A stretch of DNA of 64,000 bases from Actimicrobium sp034313845 (lineage in GTDB: Bacteria; Pseudomonadota; Gammaproteobacteria; Burkholderiales; Burkholderiaceae_D). Within the stretch, counting starts at the first letter, position 1, and every line of letters starts with the position of its first letter. The position numbers were made by a program, and so were the translations under genes. This document shows, piece after piece, positions 35,627 through 44,330 of this stretch. The notes beneath the pieces are model-generated. The model was not told where the DNA came from and did not search any database. It saw nothing but the letters and a program-made list of their open reading frames with translations. The stretch is taken from assembly GCF_034313845.1 (NCBI RefSeq), contig NZ_JAVIWN010000001.1; one strand, given 5' to 3'.

Positions 35627-37528
35627 TTAACGTAACAACGAGAGTACACCGTTTGGCAACGAATTGGCCTGCGCCAGCATCGCCGTACCAGCTTGTTGCA
35701 AAATCTGGCCACGGGTCAGCTTGGCGGTTTCCGAAGCAAAGTCGGTGTCCTGAATCCGGCTACGGGAGGCGCTCAAGTTTTCTGACGTGGTTTGCAGGCT
35801 GGACACAACCGAAGCAAACCGGTTTTGTACCGCACCGAGTGAGGCGCGGGAGCTGCTGATACCTGCCAGGGCACCGTCGATGGCCGTCAGTGCTGCTGTT
35901 GCGCCGGCTGCTGTGGACAAGTCGATTGAAGCGATGCTCGAGACAGTCGACGAGACCGCTGCTGCTTGTGAGCCAGAAGCAGACAATCCTGCTGAAGTTG
36001 CGGAATTACCTGCGTACACAATGCCGCTGGCGCTCGTGCTGTTCAGCGATACTGTACCGTGCGTAGTTGCTGCAGTTGCAGCCACTGTCGCTGAGGGTGT
36101 GAACGCTTGCTTGCCGATTACACCGGCGAGGCTAGAAGTACCAAACTGAGCTACTGCGGTTGCGGTATTGGCAGTTGCGGTTGCTGTGTCTGCAGCGATG
36201 CCGGTCAGTGCGACCGTGAAGGCAATGGCAGCAGTCACTACGTTTGTACCAACGGTCGTAACTGCTGCACCTGTAGCCTTATTAATAGCGTTTGACAGAT
36301 TAGTAGCATTTTGATTGGCAGTGCCAGTGAGATCGACCGCGCCAAGTGCGTAGGTGCCGGAAGCCGTGGTAATACTTATCGTATTCGCAGCAATGGTTCC
36401 TTGGGTTGCTGCCGTTGTGTAAGTTGAACCAACCGCTAGTGCTGTCGAAGCTACTGCACCAGTTCCTGCTGTTGCCGTCGTGCCAGTCCCGACGGTAAAG
36501 CCGATTTTGGATGCCAGAGTGGTGTTTAGGGCAGTTGCTACTGCTGATACGTTTTGTGAGTAAGCCGAGCTGACTGCAATGTCGCGACCGTCTATGGCCG
36601 ACAGGGATACTGCGCCAGTGACAGCGTCAGCTGCAGCGGTAACGCCGCTCTGGGTCGAAACCGCATTAATTGCAGCTGCAATGTTTGCGCCCTGGCCAGC
36701 AGCCGTAGTACCGGCCGCAACGTCACCTACATTGACACCATTAATCGCGAAACTATTTGCCGCAACCGAACCGAAATTGGTCGCAGTCGCTGTCAACGAA
36801 GTGGTGTTGGCAGTAGCCGTTACGCCTGAGCTGGCAGTCACCCCGTTGATGGCGGCTGCTACTGAGAACGCGCTGGCTGTGCTTTGACCAGCCGCTGTGC
36901 CAAGCTGGGAGGCACCTACTTGAGCACCATTCAGTGTCAGATCGCCGGCCGCCAAGGCTGCCGTAACTGCAGTGCCGTTGACTGTGGCTTTGAAGCTGGT
37001 ACCAACGCCACCCAGTTGGGAGGTCCGTGCGCTGGAAATTGAGTTAATGACTACTTGGTCATTTGTCGTTCCATTCGCACCGATCTGGAAACCTTGTGCA
37101 ACGAACGAGCCGTCAAGCAACTTGTTGCCGTTGAACGAAGAATTTTGAGCGACGCGGTCGATTTCAGCAGCCAGCGATTTGGCTTCGTTGTTGATCGAAG
37201 CGCGATCCGATGCCGAGTTCGAGCCGTTGGCTGACTGGACAGCCAGTTCACGAATACGCTGCAAGTTATTACCGATCTGTGCCAGGTCGCCCTCAGCGGT
37301 TTGCGCCAGCGAGATGCCGTCGTTCGCATTGCGGCCAGCTTGATCTGAACCATTGATCTGTGAAGTCAGACGCTCCGAGATGGCAAGGCCGGCGGCGTCG
37401 TCTTTTGCGGAGTTGATCCGCAGACCTGACGACAACCGTTGCAGCGAAGTAGTCAGACCCGATTGCGATGTGGTCAGGTTGCGTTGTGCATTCAATGATG
37501 CAAGGTTGGTATTGATGAATGAGGCCAT
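35627..37528 (-). CDS. fliC: Flagellin, with large hypervariable centre
   Basis: 633 residues. The conserved N-terminal D0/D1 region (FINTNLASLNAQRNLTTSQS, LSSGLRINSAKDDAAGLAIS) and C-terminal D1/D0 region (SRASLGAVQNRFASVVSSLQ, QAGTAMLAQANSLPNGVLSL) are intact. About 330 residues between them (roughly 190-520) are low-complexity Ala/Thr/Val repeats, forming the exposed D2/D3 part, likely antigenic and fast-evolving. Single copy in this window. Transcription from the sigma-28 promoter at 37633-37659. Confidence 0.97.
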   Translation of the reverse strand: MASFINTNLASLNAQRNLTTSQSGLTTSLQRLSSGLRINSAKDDAAGLAISERLTSQINGSDQAGRNANDGISLAQTAEGDLAQIGNNLQRIRELAVQSANGSNSASDRASINNEAKSLAAEIDRVAQNSSFNGNKLLDGSFVAQGFQIGANGTTNDQVVINSISSARTSQLGGVGTSFKATVNGTAVTAALAAGDLTLNGAQVGASQLGTAAGQSTASAFSVAAAINGVTASSGVTATANTTSLTATATNFGSVAANSFAINGVNVGDVAAGTTAAGQGANIAAAINAVSTQSGVTAAADAVTGAVSLSAIDGRDIAVSSAYSQNVSAVATALNTTLASKIGFTVGTGTTATAGTGAVASTALAVGSTYTTAATQGTIAANTISITTASGTYALGAVDLTGTANQNATNLSNAINKATGAAVTTVGTNVVTAAIAFTVALTGIAADTATATANTATAVAQFGTSSLAGVIGKQAFTPSATVAATAATTHGTVSLNSTSASGIVYAGNSATSAGLSASGSQAAAVSSTVSSIASIDLSTAAGATAALTAIDGALAGISSSRASLGAVQNRFASVVSSLQTTSENLSASRSRIQDTDFASETAKLTRGQILQQAGTAMLAQANSLPNGVLSLLR

Positions 37529-37632
37529 GATAATGCTCCTGAGTTAAGGGGTCGATGACTGCTGGCTATTTGAAGGCCCGGTCAACTTTGGTTTCCCCTC
37601 TGTGGGAGGGATGCAAACCGCTGTTGTAATCT

Positions 37633-37659
37633 TTATCGGTAGGTGGTCCAAAAAGTTTA
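37633..37659 (-). promoter_or_regulatory. Sigma-28 (FliA) promoter of fliC
   Basis: Read leftward: TAAACTTT, 11 bases, ACCGATAA. This fits the FliA consensus TAAAGTTT-N11-GCCGATAA with exact spacing, 105 bases upstream of the fliC ATG. Bases 37660-37948 hold no gene; they are AT-rich. Confidence 0.85.
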
Positions 37660-37948
37660 ATGTGGGCAACGATAATTAGTGCGCTCACCCGGTACAGCCC
37701 TTTTTTCCTGTTCGCCCCTTCGGCTGGATTTCATAAAACTTTAATACAATTTTTTCACTGCCATGGCGTCGATTTTTTTTAGAAAACTACATAAAATCAA
37801 TCGCTTATAAATTTTCTTAAGAATTTTTCCAGATCGATAAAAAATTATTTCGTTTTTTTCGCTGGGCGTAGTCTATTTGACCCGAACGACGTTCAAAACG
37901 AGGGTAAAGAGGGTTTCGGTCGGTCTTCTCTGGTCTTTGAGTCTAGTA

Positions 37949-38173
37949 AAGTGCAATAACCGAAGGGCATTGCACCGAATGCACTGGTCGCCATCGCCAA
38001 GGCTTGCGTCTCGTGCGGTCGGTTGGCAAATATTGGGGCGCATCAATGCGGCGTCATAGCGCAATCTCTCTGAATGCCAAGGAAGGGGGAGTCCCGTTCG
38101 GCCTGTCGTCGCAATAAGGTGACTGACTCTGTGGTGCCATCCGGTGCAATGCCCTGCGGTTATTGCACCCTAC
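37949..38173. repeat. Interspersed palindromic repeat, copy G (halves separated)
   Basis: Left arm AGTGCAATAACCGAAGGGCA at 37949-37987 and right arm CCGGTGCAATGCCCTGCGG to CCCTAC at 38140-38173, separated by about 150 bases instead of the usual 30. The insert holds no gene I recognise. Confidence 0.8.
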
Positions 38174-38262
38174 TTTTTGGAGGTCGCTGTCATCCTTGAC
38201 GAGATTGAACCGGCGTATCAATGGCCGAGTGTGTTCGATGAATACCGGTATTCATCGATCCT

Positions 38263-38991
38263 TCATTTTCCCAATAACACCAACGTCCTTTTCCAATCCC
38301 CTTCCCACTCTCGCAAAAAATCATGACTACCAAACGCCCGCTTCAACTGCGGCATCGGCACCCGATACACATCGTTCAATCCCAATGCCAGCGTGACCGG
38401 ATTCCAGAGCGTCTTGTTTCTTGATTTTTTGGTGCCGGTTTTGACACGCGCCCCTTCGTCACCGAATATGCCACCGGCACCGTCAAGCGCTTGTTCCAGG
38501 TTGATTTTGAGCAGCGTGGCAAAGGCGATCAAGACCTGATCCTTGCTGATGCCAGCCTGCGATTCCTGCACGCCCTCGCTGACGACGGGGTCCGATGGTG
38601 GCAGCAGGGCGGCTGCGGCAGCGCGTTCGAGCTTGCCGGCCAGCCGTTCCAGGTCCTTTTTCAGGAAACGCAGTTCGTGCAACTCCCGGCGTATGCCCGG
38701 TGGCGGCAGTTGCGCAACGATACGGTAGACGTCTTTTGTGATTGTGATCAACACGTCATCGCTGCCAGCAGCCAATCTGCGTGTGTCGCCTTCAAAAAAA
38801 ATGGGTGCCGGGTAGCCGCCGTTGGCGTCGCCGAACAGTTCTGGCTGGCTGGCATCGTAATCGAGCCAGACATAGGGGATCAGGCCGTTCTCGAGCAGGC
38901 GTGGCAGGTGCCACGGCTCGCGGGTTTGTTGCGTCAGCCAGTGGCAGGCTTGCGCGGTAGTTGCCCGGAACGGGAGATCGGTGATCGTCAT
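38263..38991 (-). CDS. Hypothetical protein
   Basis: 242 residues from the ATG at 38991, preceded by AAAGGAC; longer upstream frames lack a ribosome site. The N-terminal part (VWLDYDASQPELFGDANGGY) may bind a ligand; the middle is a charged helix (LRFLKKDLERLAGKLERAAA), and the C-terminus (YRVPMPQLKRAFGSHDFLRE) is basic. In layout it resembles small regulatory proteins found near phage or mobile genes, but I cannot name a family. Confidence 0.65.
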   Translation of the reverse strand: MTITDLPFRATTAQACHWLTQQTREPWHLPRLLENGLIPYVWLDYDASQPELFGDANGGYPAPIFFEGDTRRLAAGSDDVLITITKDVYRIVAQLPPPGIRRELHELRFLKKDLERLAGKLERAAAAALLPPSDPVVSEGVQESQAGISKDQVLIAFATLLKINLEQALDGAGGIFGDEGARVKTGTKKSRNKTLWNPVTLALGLNDVYRVPMPQLKRAFGSHDFLREWEGDWKRTLVLLGK

Positions 38992-39370
38992 TGCATGTCC
39001 TTTGTTGCGTGAGCCAACTTGCCGGTGTGGCTGGCAGATTATCGTGCAAGTACGCATGCAGGTGTCGGTCACGTTTTTGCAGGATTGTCTTAGCTCATGC
39101 TGCTTTTGGCGTGGTGCGACTTGACTCAACAAGCAGAATGCCTCGCCGCAAGCGAGCCATATTGAGGGGGCCCCACGCGCATTATCGATGTGGATGCCTT
39201 GCTTCCAGCGACCGTCCCGGATTTTTCCGCTGGCGTTGCTGGGACGACTGTTCGACGTGGTTCACGGGTTGCCGTCTGATTGAAAGGCAGGCTGACGGTA
39301 AAATACAGCCCGCGCGCGAACACGCCAACTTGTCGTTCGCGTATTTCCCACTACGAACCAGGAGGCAGTC

Positions 39371-40474
39371 ATTACTTCGACGATTCAAGACACGCCCATT
39401 CTCATTATCGGCGGCGGGCTGGCTGGCATGGTAGCCGCGCTGCGGCTGGAGCAGGCCGGTAGTCCGTATTTGTTGCTGGAGGCGCAGACGCGCTTCGGCG
39501 GCCGTATTTTGTCGCAGCCGGTTGCGGCCGATGCCGGATTCGGCGTCGATCTGGGACCGACCTGGTTCTGGCCGCACCAGCAGCGAATGCGACGACTGTG
39601 TGCCGAACTGGAATGCGCGGTCTTTGCGCAGCATGTCGACGGTGATGTGCTGTATCAGCAGAGCAGCGTACAGCCGGTGCAACGCAGCGGTGAAGGAGAA
39701 GGCATGCTGTCGTACCGCGTGGAAGGCGGAACGCAGTCGTTGATTGCGGCGCTGACGGCGCGGCTAGATCCGGCGCGCGTGCATCGCGGCTGTCCGATCA
39801 CGGGTGTCGCGCGCGGCGATGACGGCTGGTGTGTGACATCTGACGATGCCACAGGCGCGCAGCGGCAGTTTCGGGCGCAGCATCTGGTGCTGGCCGCGCC
39901 ACCCCGCAAGCTGCTGCAGATTGACGGACTGGCGCAGTGCCTGCCGACCGGGCTGCCTGCAGCGTTAATGGCGACGCCGACCTGGATGGCTTCGCAGGCC
40001 AAGTTCGTGGCGGTCTATCCGGCACCTTTCTGGCGAGAGGACGGCTTGTCCGGCCAGGCCTTCAGCCGGGTCGGTCCGATGGTGGAAATCCATGATGCGT
40101 CGGCCACGGCCGACACCGGTTTTGCGCTGTTCGGTTTTATCGGCGTGCCGGCTGAAGTGCGGAGCCAGCACACAACGCAGACGTTGCAGGATGCCTGCCT
40201 GCGCCAGCTCGTCAGCGTGTTCGGCGCACAGGCCGCCACACCGGACGTGTCTTATCTGAAGGACTGGGCCCGGGAAGCGTGGATCGTCAGCGCGGAGGAT
40301 ATCGGCGAGCCGCCAAGGCATCCCGAGCTTGACTTGTCAGTGTGGCTGCCGCAGTTGCACAGCATGCAGTTGCATGTCGTTGGTAGCGAAGTCGCACCGG
40401 ACGAAGGCGGTTACCTTGAAGGTGCGCTGGGTTCGGTCGAGGCATTGATGCGCACGTCGGGGCTGTTTGCCTAG
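39371..40474 (+). CDS. FAD-dependent amine-oxidase-like oxidoreductase, apparently with an ATT start codon
   Basis: 367 residues. The FAD Rossmann motif ILIIGGGLAGMVAALRLEQA needs sequence upstream of the first ATG (39428), which falls inside the motif. In frame and 5 bases after a perfect AGGAGG (39360-39365) is ATT at 39371; no ATG, GTG or TTG exists between the stop at 39299 and this point. Later motifs fit the monoamine-oxidase family: RFGGRILS, DLGPTWFWP and C-terminal GSEVAPDEGGYLEGALGS. Substrate unknown. Translation from ATT is rare (infC, pcnB) and usually means weak or autoregulated expression; a base error is the alternative. Confidence 0.8.
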   Translation: MTSTIQDTPILIIGGGLAGMVAALRLEQAGSPYLLLEAQTRFGGRILSQPVAADAGFGVDLGPTWFWPHQQRMRRLCAELECAVFAQHVDGDVLYQQSSVQPVQRSGEGEGMLSYRVEGGTQSLIAALTARLDPARVHRGCPITGVARGDDGWCVTSDDATGAQRQFRAQHLVLAAPPRKLLQIDGLAQCLPTGLPAALMATPTWMASQAKFVAVYPAPFWREDGLSGQAFSRVGPMVEIHDASATADTGFALFGFIGVPAEVRSQHTTQTLQDACLRQLVSVFGAQAATPDVSYLKDWAREAWIVSAEDIGEPPRHPELDLSVWLPQLHSMQLHVVGSEVAPDEGGYLEGALGSVEALMRTSGLFA

Positions 40475-40594
40475 GTTGCTATCTGGTTGGGTGCAGGCGG
40501 TGACCGGCGGTGACCGGCGATGTTGGGGCAATGCCGTATTTGCATTATGATCCTGGGCACAACCCGGAGATCCGCTTCGGTATAAGGAGACGCT

Positions 40595-40990
40595 ATGTTC
40601 AGTCACATCATGGTCGGTACGAATAACATCGAACAGTCAAAAAAGTTTTACGATGCCGTCCTCGGCATGTTCGGCGCACGCGAGCCGCTTCGTAATAAGG
40701 CTTCGACGGGTCATCACCGGCTCTTTTACCGGCACCAGGGAAACACCTTCTGTATCAGCGAGCCGATCAACGGAGAAAAAGCGACTCCGGCGAACGGTGC
40801 GACGATAGGCTTCACCTGCACTTCGGCTGAGCAAGTACAGCAATTCCACGATACGGCAATCGCGCATGGCGGCCAGACTGCGGAAGACCCGCCGGGTCTG
40901 CGCGATGGCGGCACGATGGGACCCATGCACCTGGCCTATGTGCGCGATCCGGATGGCAATAAACTCTGCGCCATTTATCGGGCTGGCTGA
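40595..40990 (+). CDS. Glyoxalase/bleomycin-resistance (VOC) superfamily protein
   Basis: 131 residues. FSHIMVGTNNIEQSKKFYDA begins the first beta-alpha-beta unit, and MHLAYVRDPDGNKLCAIYRA is the typical end. Metal-ligand positions are H4 near the start, possibly H in MHLAYVRDP, and a D/E late on. It has no fused partner. Members act as lyases, dioxygenases or antibiotic-binding proteins; the specific role cannot be told. Confidence 0.9.
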   Translation: MFSHIMVGTNNIEQSKKFYDAVLGMFGAREPLRNKASTGHHRLFYRHQGNTFCISEPINGEKATPANGATIGFTCTSAEQVQQFHDTAIAHGGQTAEDPPGLRDGGTMGPMHLAYVRDPDGNKLCAIYRAG

Positions 40991-41005
40991 GACCATCCGC
41001 GCGAT

Positions 41006-41033
41006 CTGTCAGGTGCTGGATAGCACCTGACAG
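41006..41033 (+). terminator. 12-bp perfect stem-loop after the VOC gene
   Basis: CTGTCAGGTGCT, loop GGAT, AGCACCTGACAG, 16 bases after the stop. No T-run follows, so it may be an mRNA-stabilising hairpin instead. A second perfect 12-bp stem lies at 41109-41133 (ACCGCATCAGCC, one base, GGCTGATGCGGT). Confidence 0.55.
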
Positions 41034-41297
41034 GCAAATCAATCACCGCTTCGCGGTTGCTGTTGTCGCCAATCAAATTCAAATTCGACAGGCGGTAAGT
41101 TGCTCTGTACCGCATCAGCCAGGCTGATGCGGTGGCCCTCGCATGGAGCAAAGCACGAACGAGGGCGATGGAATAGTTCCCGGTGGAACACCTTCTTCTA
41201 CTGCACTTCTGATAATTAACAAAGGTCGCTCAGACCAGCGTCAAACACACCAAAAACAATCATTCCTGCCGCATTCGCGCAATCAACTAACGTTGCC

Positions 41298-41508
41298 CAT
41301 GCCGATTGCCAGTGTGGATGCATTGCCGCTAGCGGCATTGGCGCACGCGCTCGCCAATGCTGCGCTAGCCGGGCAGGGCATATGGTGGAGCGACGGCTCG
41401 ACCGGAGTCGCGCCGTCGCTGCATGTGTGGCGCGGGTTGCCGCCGACAAGGACGTTTGCGGGAAAGCTCAACGGCGATTGGGGTGAGCCTATTACGTTGA
41501 TCCCGTAG
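41298..41508 (+). pseudogene. Short frame ending inside repeat copy H
   Basis: 69 residues (MPIASVDALPLAALAHALAN, then IWWSDGSTGVAPSLHVWRGL). The stop TAG is supplied by the first bases of the repeat, so it may be the truncated front or middle of a gene. GC-rich and protein-like, no family recognised. Bases 41034-41297 hold nothing else. Confidence 0.3.
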
Positions 41509-41615
41509 GGGCAATAACCGCAGGGCATTGCACCGAATGCCTCGGTCACCGTCGCCAAGACTAACGACTTGCGGCGGCCCGCTCGCTGCAATGCCCTTCG
41601 GTTATTGCATCCTAC
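41505..41615. repeat. Interspersed palindromic repeat, copy H
   Basis: GTAGGGGCAATAACCGCAGG to the inverted arm GCAATGCCCTTCGGTTATTG and CATCCTAC. Core differs from copies B-D (GGTCACCGTCGCCAAGACT) but resembles those of A and G. Confidence 0.85.
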
Positions 41616-42051
41616 CCAGATCGGTCCGATTGCCAGATTACTGCTCAAGAAAGCCGGAACCCGGGCTGACGGTATCGATACGCTGGCCGGTTTGCTGCTG
41701 GCGCATGTGCCGTCCGAATCGGGTCGTGCCGAATTGCTCGACGTCGTTGCTGCGCTGAAGAAAAAATCGCCCGGCAGCACGATGATGGCCAGTGCCTCGT
41801 CCTCCGGCAGTGCGGCTGCAGTCGCGACGGCACTGGGCAGCACGATGTCGACGGTGCCGCTGGACTCGGCATTCATTGCGGCGGTCGAAACACTCCTCAC
41901 ACGCGCCATCGGTGCAATTGCAAAAATCGTCATTCGGCGCGCTTTGTCAAAATGCAGCAACCGGGATACTTTCCTGGGACTCATTGCCCAGAGCATCGAG
42001 TCGACCAGCGAGCGAGTCCAGTTTCTCAAGGACGTGGCGGGCCTGCCGTAG
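41611..42051 (+). pseudogene. C-terminal remnant of a serine/threonine-kinase-like protein
   Basis: The open frame after repeat H reads QIGPIARLLLKKAGTRADGI and later AIGAIAKIVIRRALSKCSNR, ending SERVQFLKDVAGLP. Two GPIAR-type helical units with a final FL/RxxFL pattern are found at the C-termini of some proteobacterial Ser/Thr kinases and cyclases. No kinase domain precedes it; the repeat seems to have replaced the front of the gene. Confidence 0.45.
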
Positions 42052-42053
42052 CA

Positions 42054-42219
42054 TAGGAGCCTATCGGACTTAGGGAGAATCGGCTGCAAAAATACCTGGA
42101 CGGTCCATATTTCACCGCTTTCTTGGCCAATAGCTCGCTATTGGCACTGCGAAATCGGCAAAATCTGTCCTCGCCCAGCTATTTTTTCGCTTCGATTCCC
42201 TAAGTCCGACAGGCTCCTA
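42054..42219. mobile_element. Miniature inverted-repeat element (166 bp)
   Basis: Ends TAGGAGCCTATCGGACTTAG and, inverted, CTAAGTCCGACAGGCTCCTA: long near-perfect terminal repeats including GATTC/GAATC inside. The interior (AAAATACCTGG...CCAGCTATTTTTTCG) is non-coding with partial internal symmetry. These features define a non-autonomous transposable element; the ends recall those of IS1182-like elements of betaproteobacteria, but no transposase is here. Confidence 0.75.
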
Positions 42220-42504
42220 GCCGGAATGCTTCATGAACGGGCATGTCGGGATGCGCTCCGTCGTCATCGCTACAGCATTGAGGTTGCAGAAATAGTAGGC
42301 GAAACGCGTCCTCCTCAAACGCAACCGGGTTGGGGTTTGCGTGAAACGGCAAGATGGCTTGACGCTGAAAAGTGTGGTCGATTCTCGGTGCAACCCGACG
42401 TGACGCGATCAGGACGCGTTGACGATAATTGCTGGCCGTGGCGCGAACAGGCATTCGGTTAGCGCCGGCAATATCCATTGGCCGGACAGGTGTTGGGAAA
42501 ATGC

Positions 42505-42533
42505 CGAACTTATCACCTGGGTTTTGACACTCA
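42505..42533 (+). promoter_or_regulatory. Degenerate hrp-box-like sequence upstream of the kinase-like effector
   Basis: CGAACT, 16 bases, ACACTCA: one mismatch in each core block compared with GGAACC/T-N15/16-CCAC-N2-A, 90 bases before ATG 42623. The stretch 42220-42504 shows no convincing gene. Confidence 0.3.
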
Positions 42534-42622
42534 CAGTACGAGGTACGTTAGTTTGAGCTGTTAGTAGATTATCAAAGACTCGGAATTATTTGATCGGTGA
42601 TCTCAACGGGAATAAATCTAAA

Positions 42623-44020
42623 ATGGAATTAACTCGTCCTGGTTCAAGACCTTCTACGTCCCTGAGAGCAACTCTTGAGGCGACCGATGCGCCACCTCAT
42701 CCAACGACAGACCGTTCTTCGCATTCAGACACGACGCAAGCGGTCAATCCAAACTCAGGCTCAAGCCGGGTGCCAATTGCTCGCGGTGGTGCTACGGAGA
42801 ATAGGCTGCGAAGGCAAGCATCGCAGAGGTCAGGCACTGAGAAAAACAGCCCGGTTTCAGTCAAGGGTGAGACGGAGGCGGTGCCTGCCACATCTGCGGA
42901 AAGCCAATCCAGCAAACTCTGGAAAGCTCGGACGCCCCTTCAGATTGACGCAATTCAAGTCATTGATACCGAAGATCATCCATTCACAACCGGAATGCTT
43001 GTAGATGTTTCATCGATTGTCAAGAAGCTTCCTTTGAAGTCGCTAACTGAACGCGGTCGAACGGAGGCCACCTCTTATTATGTCAAGCCCACAGTAGGCC
43101 AAAATAGCTCGCAGCTAAAGCATATGGTTCGATACAACAAAGTTCATTTTATCGGTGGAGATCCTAAAAATGCGGAGAGGCTGCCTGCTCTGGTAAAGCT
43201 GCACTATGCTCTGGCAGATGTCACAGCAGGTTTGGCCTATCAACGTTTTTTTGGAGACGACTTTTCTCCAAAAAGTCGTCTGTTCAAATCGGCAACCGGA
43301 GAGCTCAAGGTGGGCTTGAAGATTCAGCCAAACTTCCAGGATTTTTCAAAGATCGAAAAAAAGATAGGCACGTTCCCAATTGAACCCTGGAATAAAGATT
43401 GGAGGCCCGATGATACGAGCTGGCATCGACCCACTGTGTCGATTCAAAAAGGAGGGGCGGCTGTGCTCCCTCCTAATATTGCTGGAAGTAATAAGGACTC
43501 CAACGATGTAGAGTTTGATTATTCAAATATGGAGGTTGTTGACCTTGGTAAGCTCGCCGCTGCTACGTGGTTTTTGGCAGAGCGAGATACGAATTCTGGT
43601 AATTTTGGTGTTGTTGCAACCGACAACCGGAACACAGTGAGAATTGTGAAGATCGATCACGGTTCATCGTTGTCTTTTGAAAGTACACCAGGATCCATCA
43701 CCAGGAATAACGAAAAATTGGATGTGCCGCCGGAAAAAATGTTAACTCCAGAAAATTTAAAAGTAAGACTCGAAGACGTTGGCGGCGACTTCTCTGTTGA
43801 ATCAAAGCCCTTCAAGGAGTTTGTTGCTACCGTCAGGAAAATCGCTGATATGACGGATGATCATTTGACAGCGCATATCGATGACATCGTGGGTGTTTAC
43901 AAACCGATTCATGAGCAAGATGAGAATATTTTGGAATCAGATTTGCGGGCTCGACTTCAAGAACGATTGGATTTTGCCCGGCAAGCCATCAATAAGTACG
44001 ACGCGGGTACCCTTTCTTAA
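42623..44020 (+). CDS. PI3/4-kinase-like protein; candidate type III effector
   Basis: 465 residues from ATG 42623 with GGGA upstream; an earlier TTG at 42590 is less likely. The first ~110 residues are Ser/Thr/Pro/Arg-rich, as in injected effectors. Residues about 185-400 show kinase motifs of the phosphatidylinositol-kinase type: RDTNSGNFGVV, with D322 and N327 spaced as in DRHxxN, and VKIDHGSSL, with D345 as the DFG-like metal ligand. An upstream ADVTAGLAYQRFFG and a lysine in SRLFKSATGELKVGLK could be the ATP-binding part. It may phosphorylate a lipid or protein in the host; HipA-like kinases are an alternative. Low GC relative to the flagellar block suggests transfer. The F-box/LRR gene 310 bases on is convergent. 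Confidence 0.65.
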   Translation: MELTRPGSRPSTSLRATLEATDAPPHPTTDRSSHSDTTQAVNPNSGSSRVPIARGGATENRLRRQASQRSGTEKNSPVSVKGETEAVPATSAESQSSKLWKARTPLQIDAIQVIDTEDHPFTTGMLVDVSSIVKKLPLKSLTERGRTEATSYYVKPTVGQNSSQLKHMVRYNKVHFIGGDPKNAERLPALVKLHYALADVTAGLAYQRFFGDDFSPKSRLFKSATGELKVGLKIQPNFQDFSKIEKKIGTFPIEPWNKDWRPDDTSWHRPTVSIQKGGAAVLPPNIAGSNKDSNDVEFDYSNMEVVDLGKLAAATWFLAERDTNSGNFGVVATDNRNTVRIVKIDHGSSLSFESTPGSITRNNEKLDVPPEKMLTPENLKVRLEDVGGDFSVESKPFKEFVATVRKIADMTDDHLTAHIDDIVGVYKPIHEQDENILESDLRARLQERLDFARQAINKYDAGTLS

Positions 44021-44330
44021 TAGGTTCTGCCGCATTAATTTAAAAAATCCGGAGTACTGGAGAGTGGAGGCAGTACCCCTGAAACTGGGTAGATTTACTC
44101 TGCCATGGCGTATAACTGTATTGCGCAAGTTATCCAAACGCCGTCAGCAAGGATCATTTGACCTTTATATATCACGTGCATGAGTTCGATCGCGATCAGT
44201 GTATGTTGTGCAGACGCGAAGGAAGTTAAGTTGAGCACCGGTTTGGTCACACGCTTTGATTATTGATACGCCACGAAATTAGCTTTACGTGCATCCTCGT
44301 CCAAAATTAACACTACAGACATCTCACAAG
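44021..44330. other. Convergent intergenic stretch, no feature seen
   Basis: AT-rich spacer between two convergent effector-like genes. A short frame (TVIRHGRVNLPSF) looks accidental. No strong terminator was found. Confidence 0.4.
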
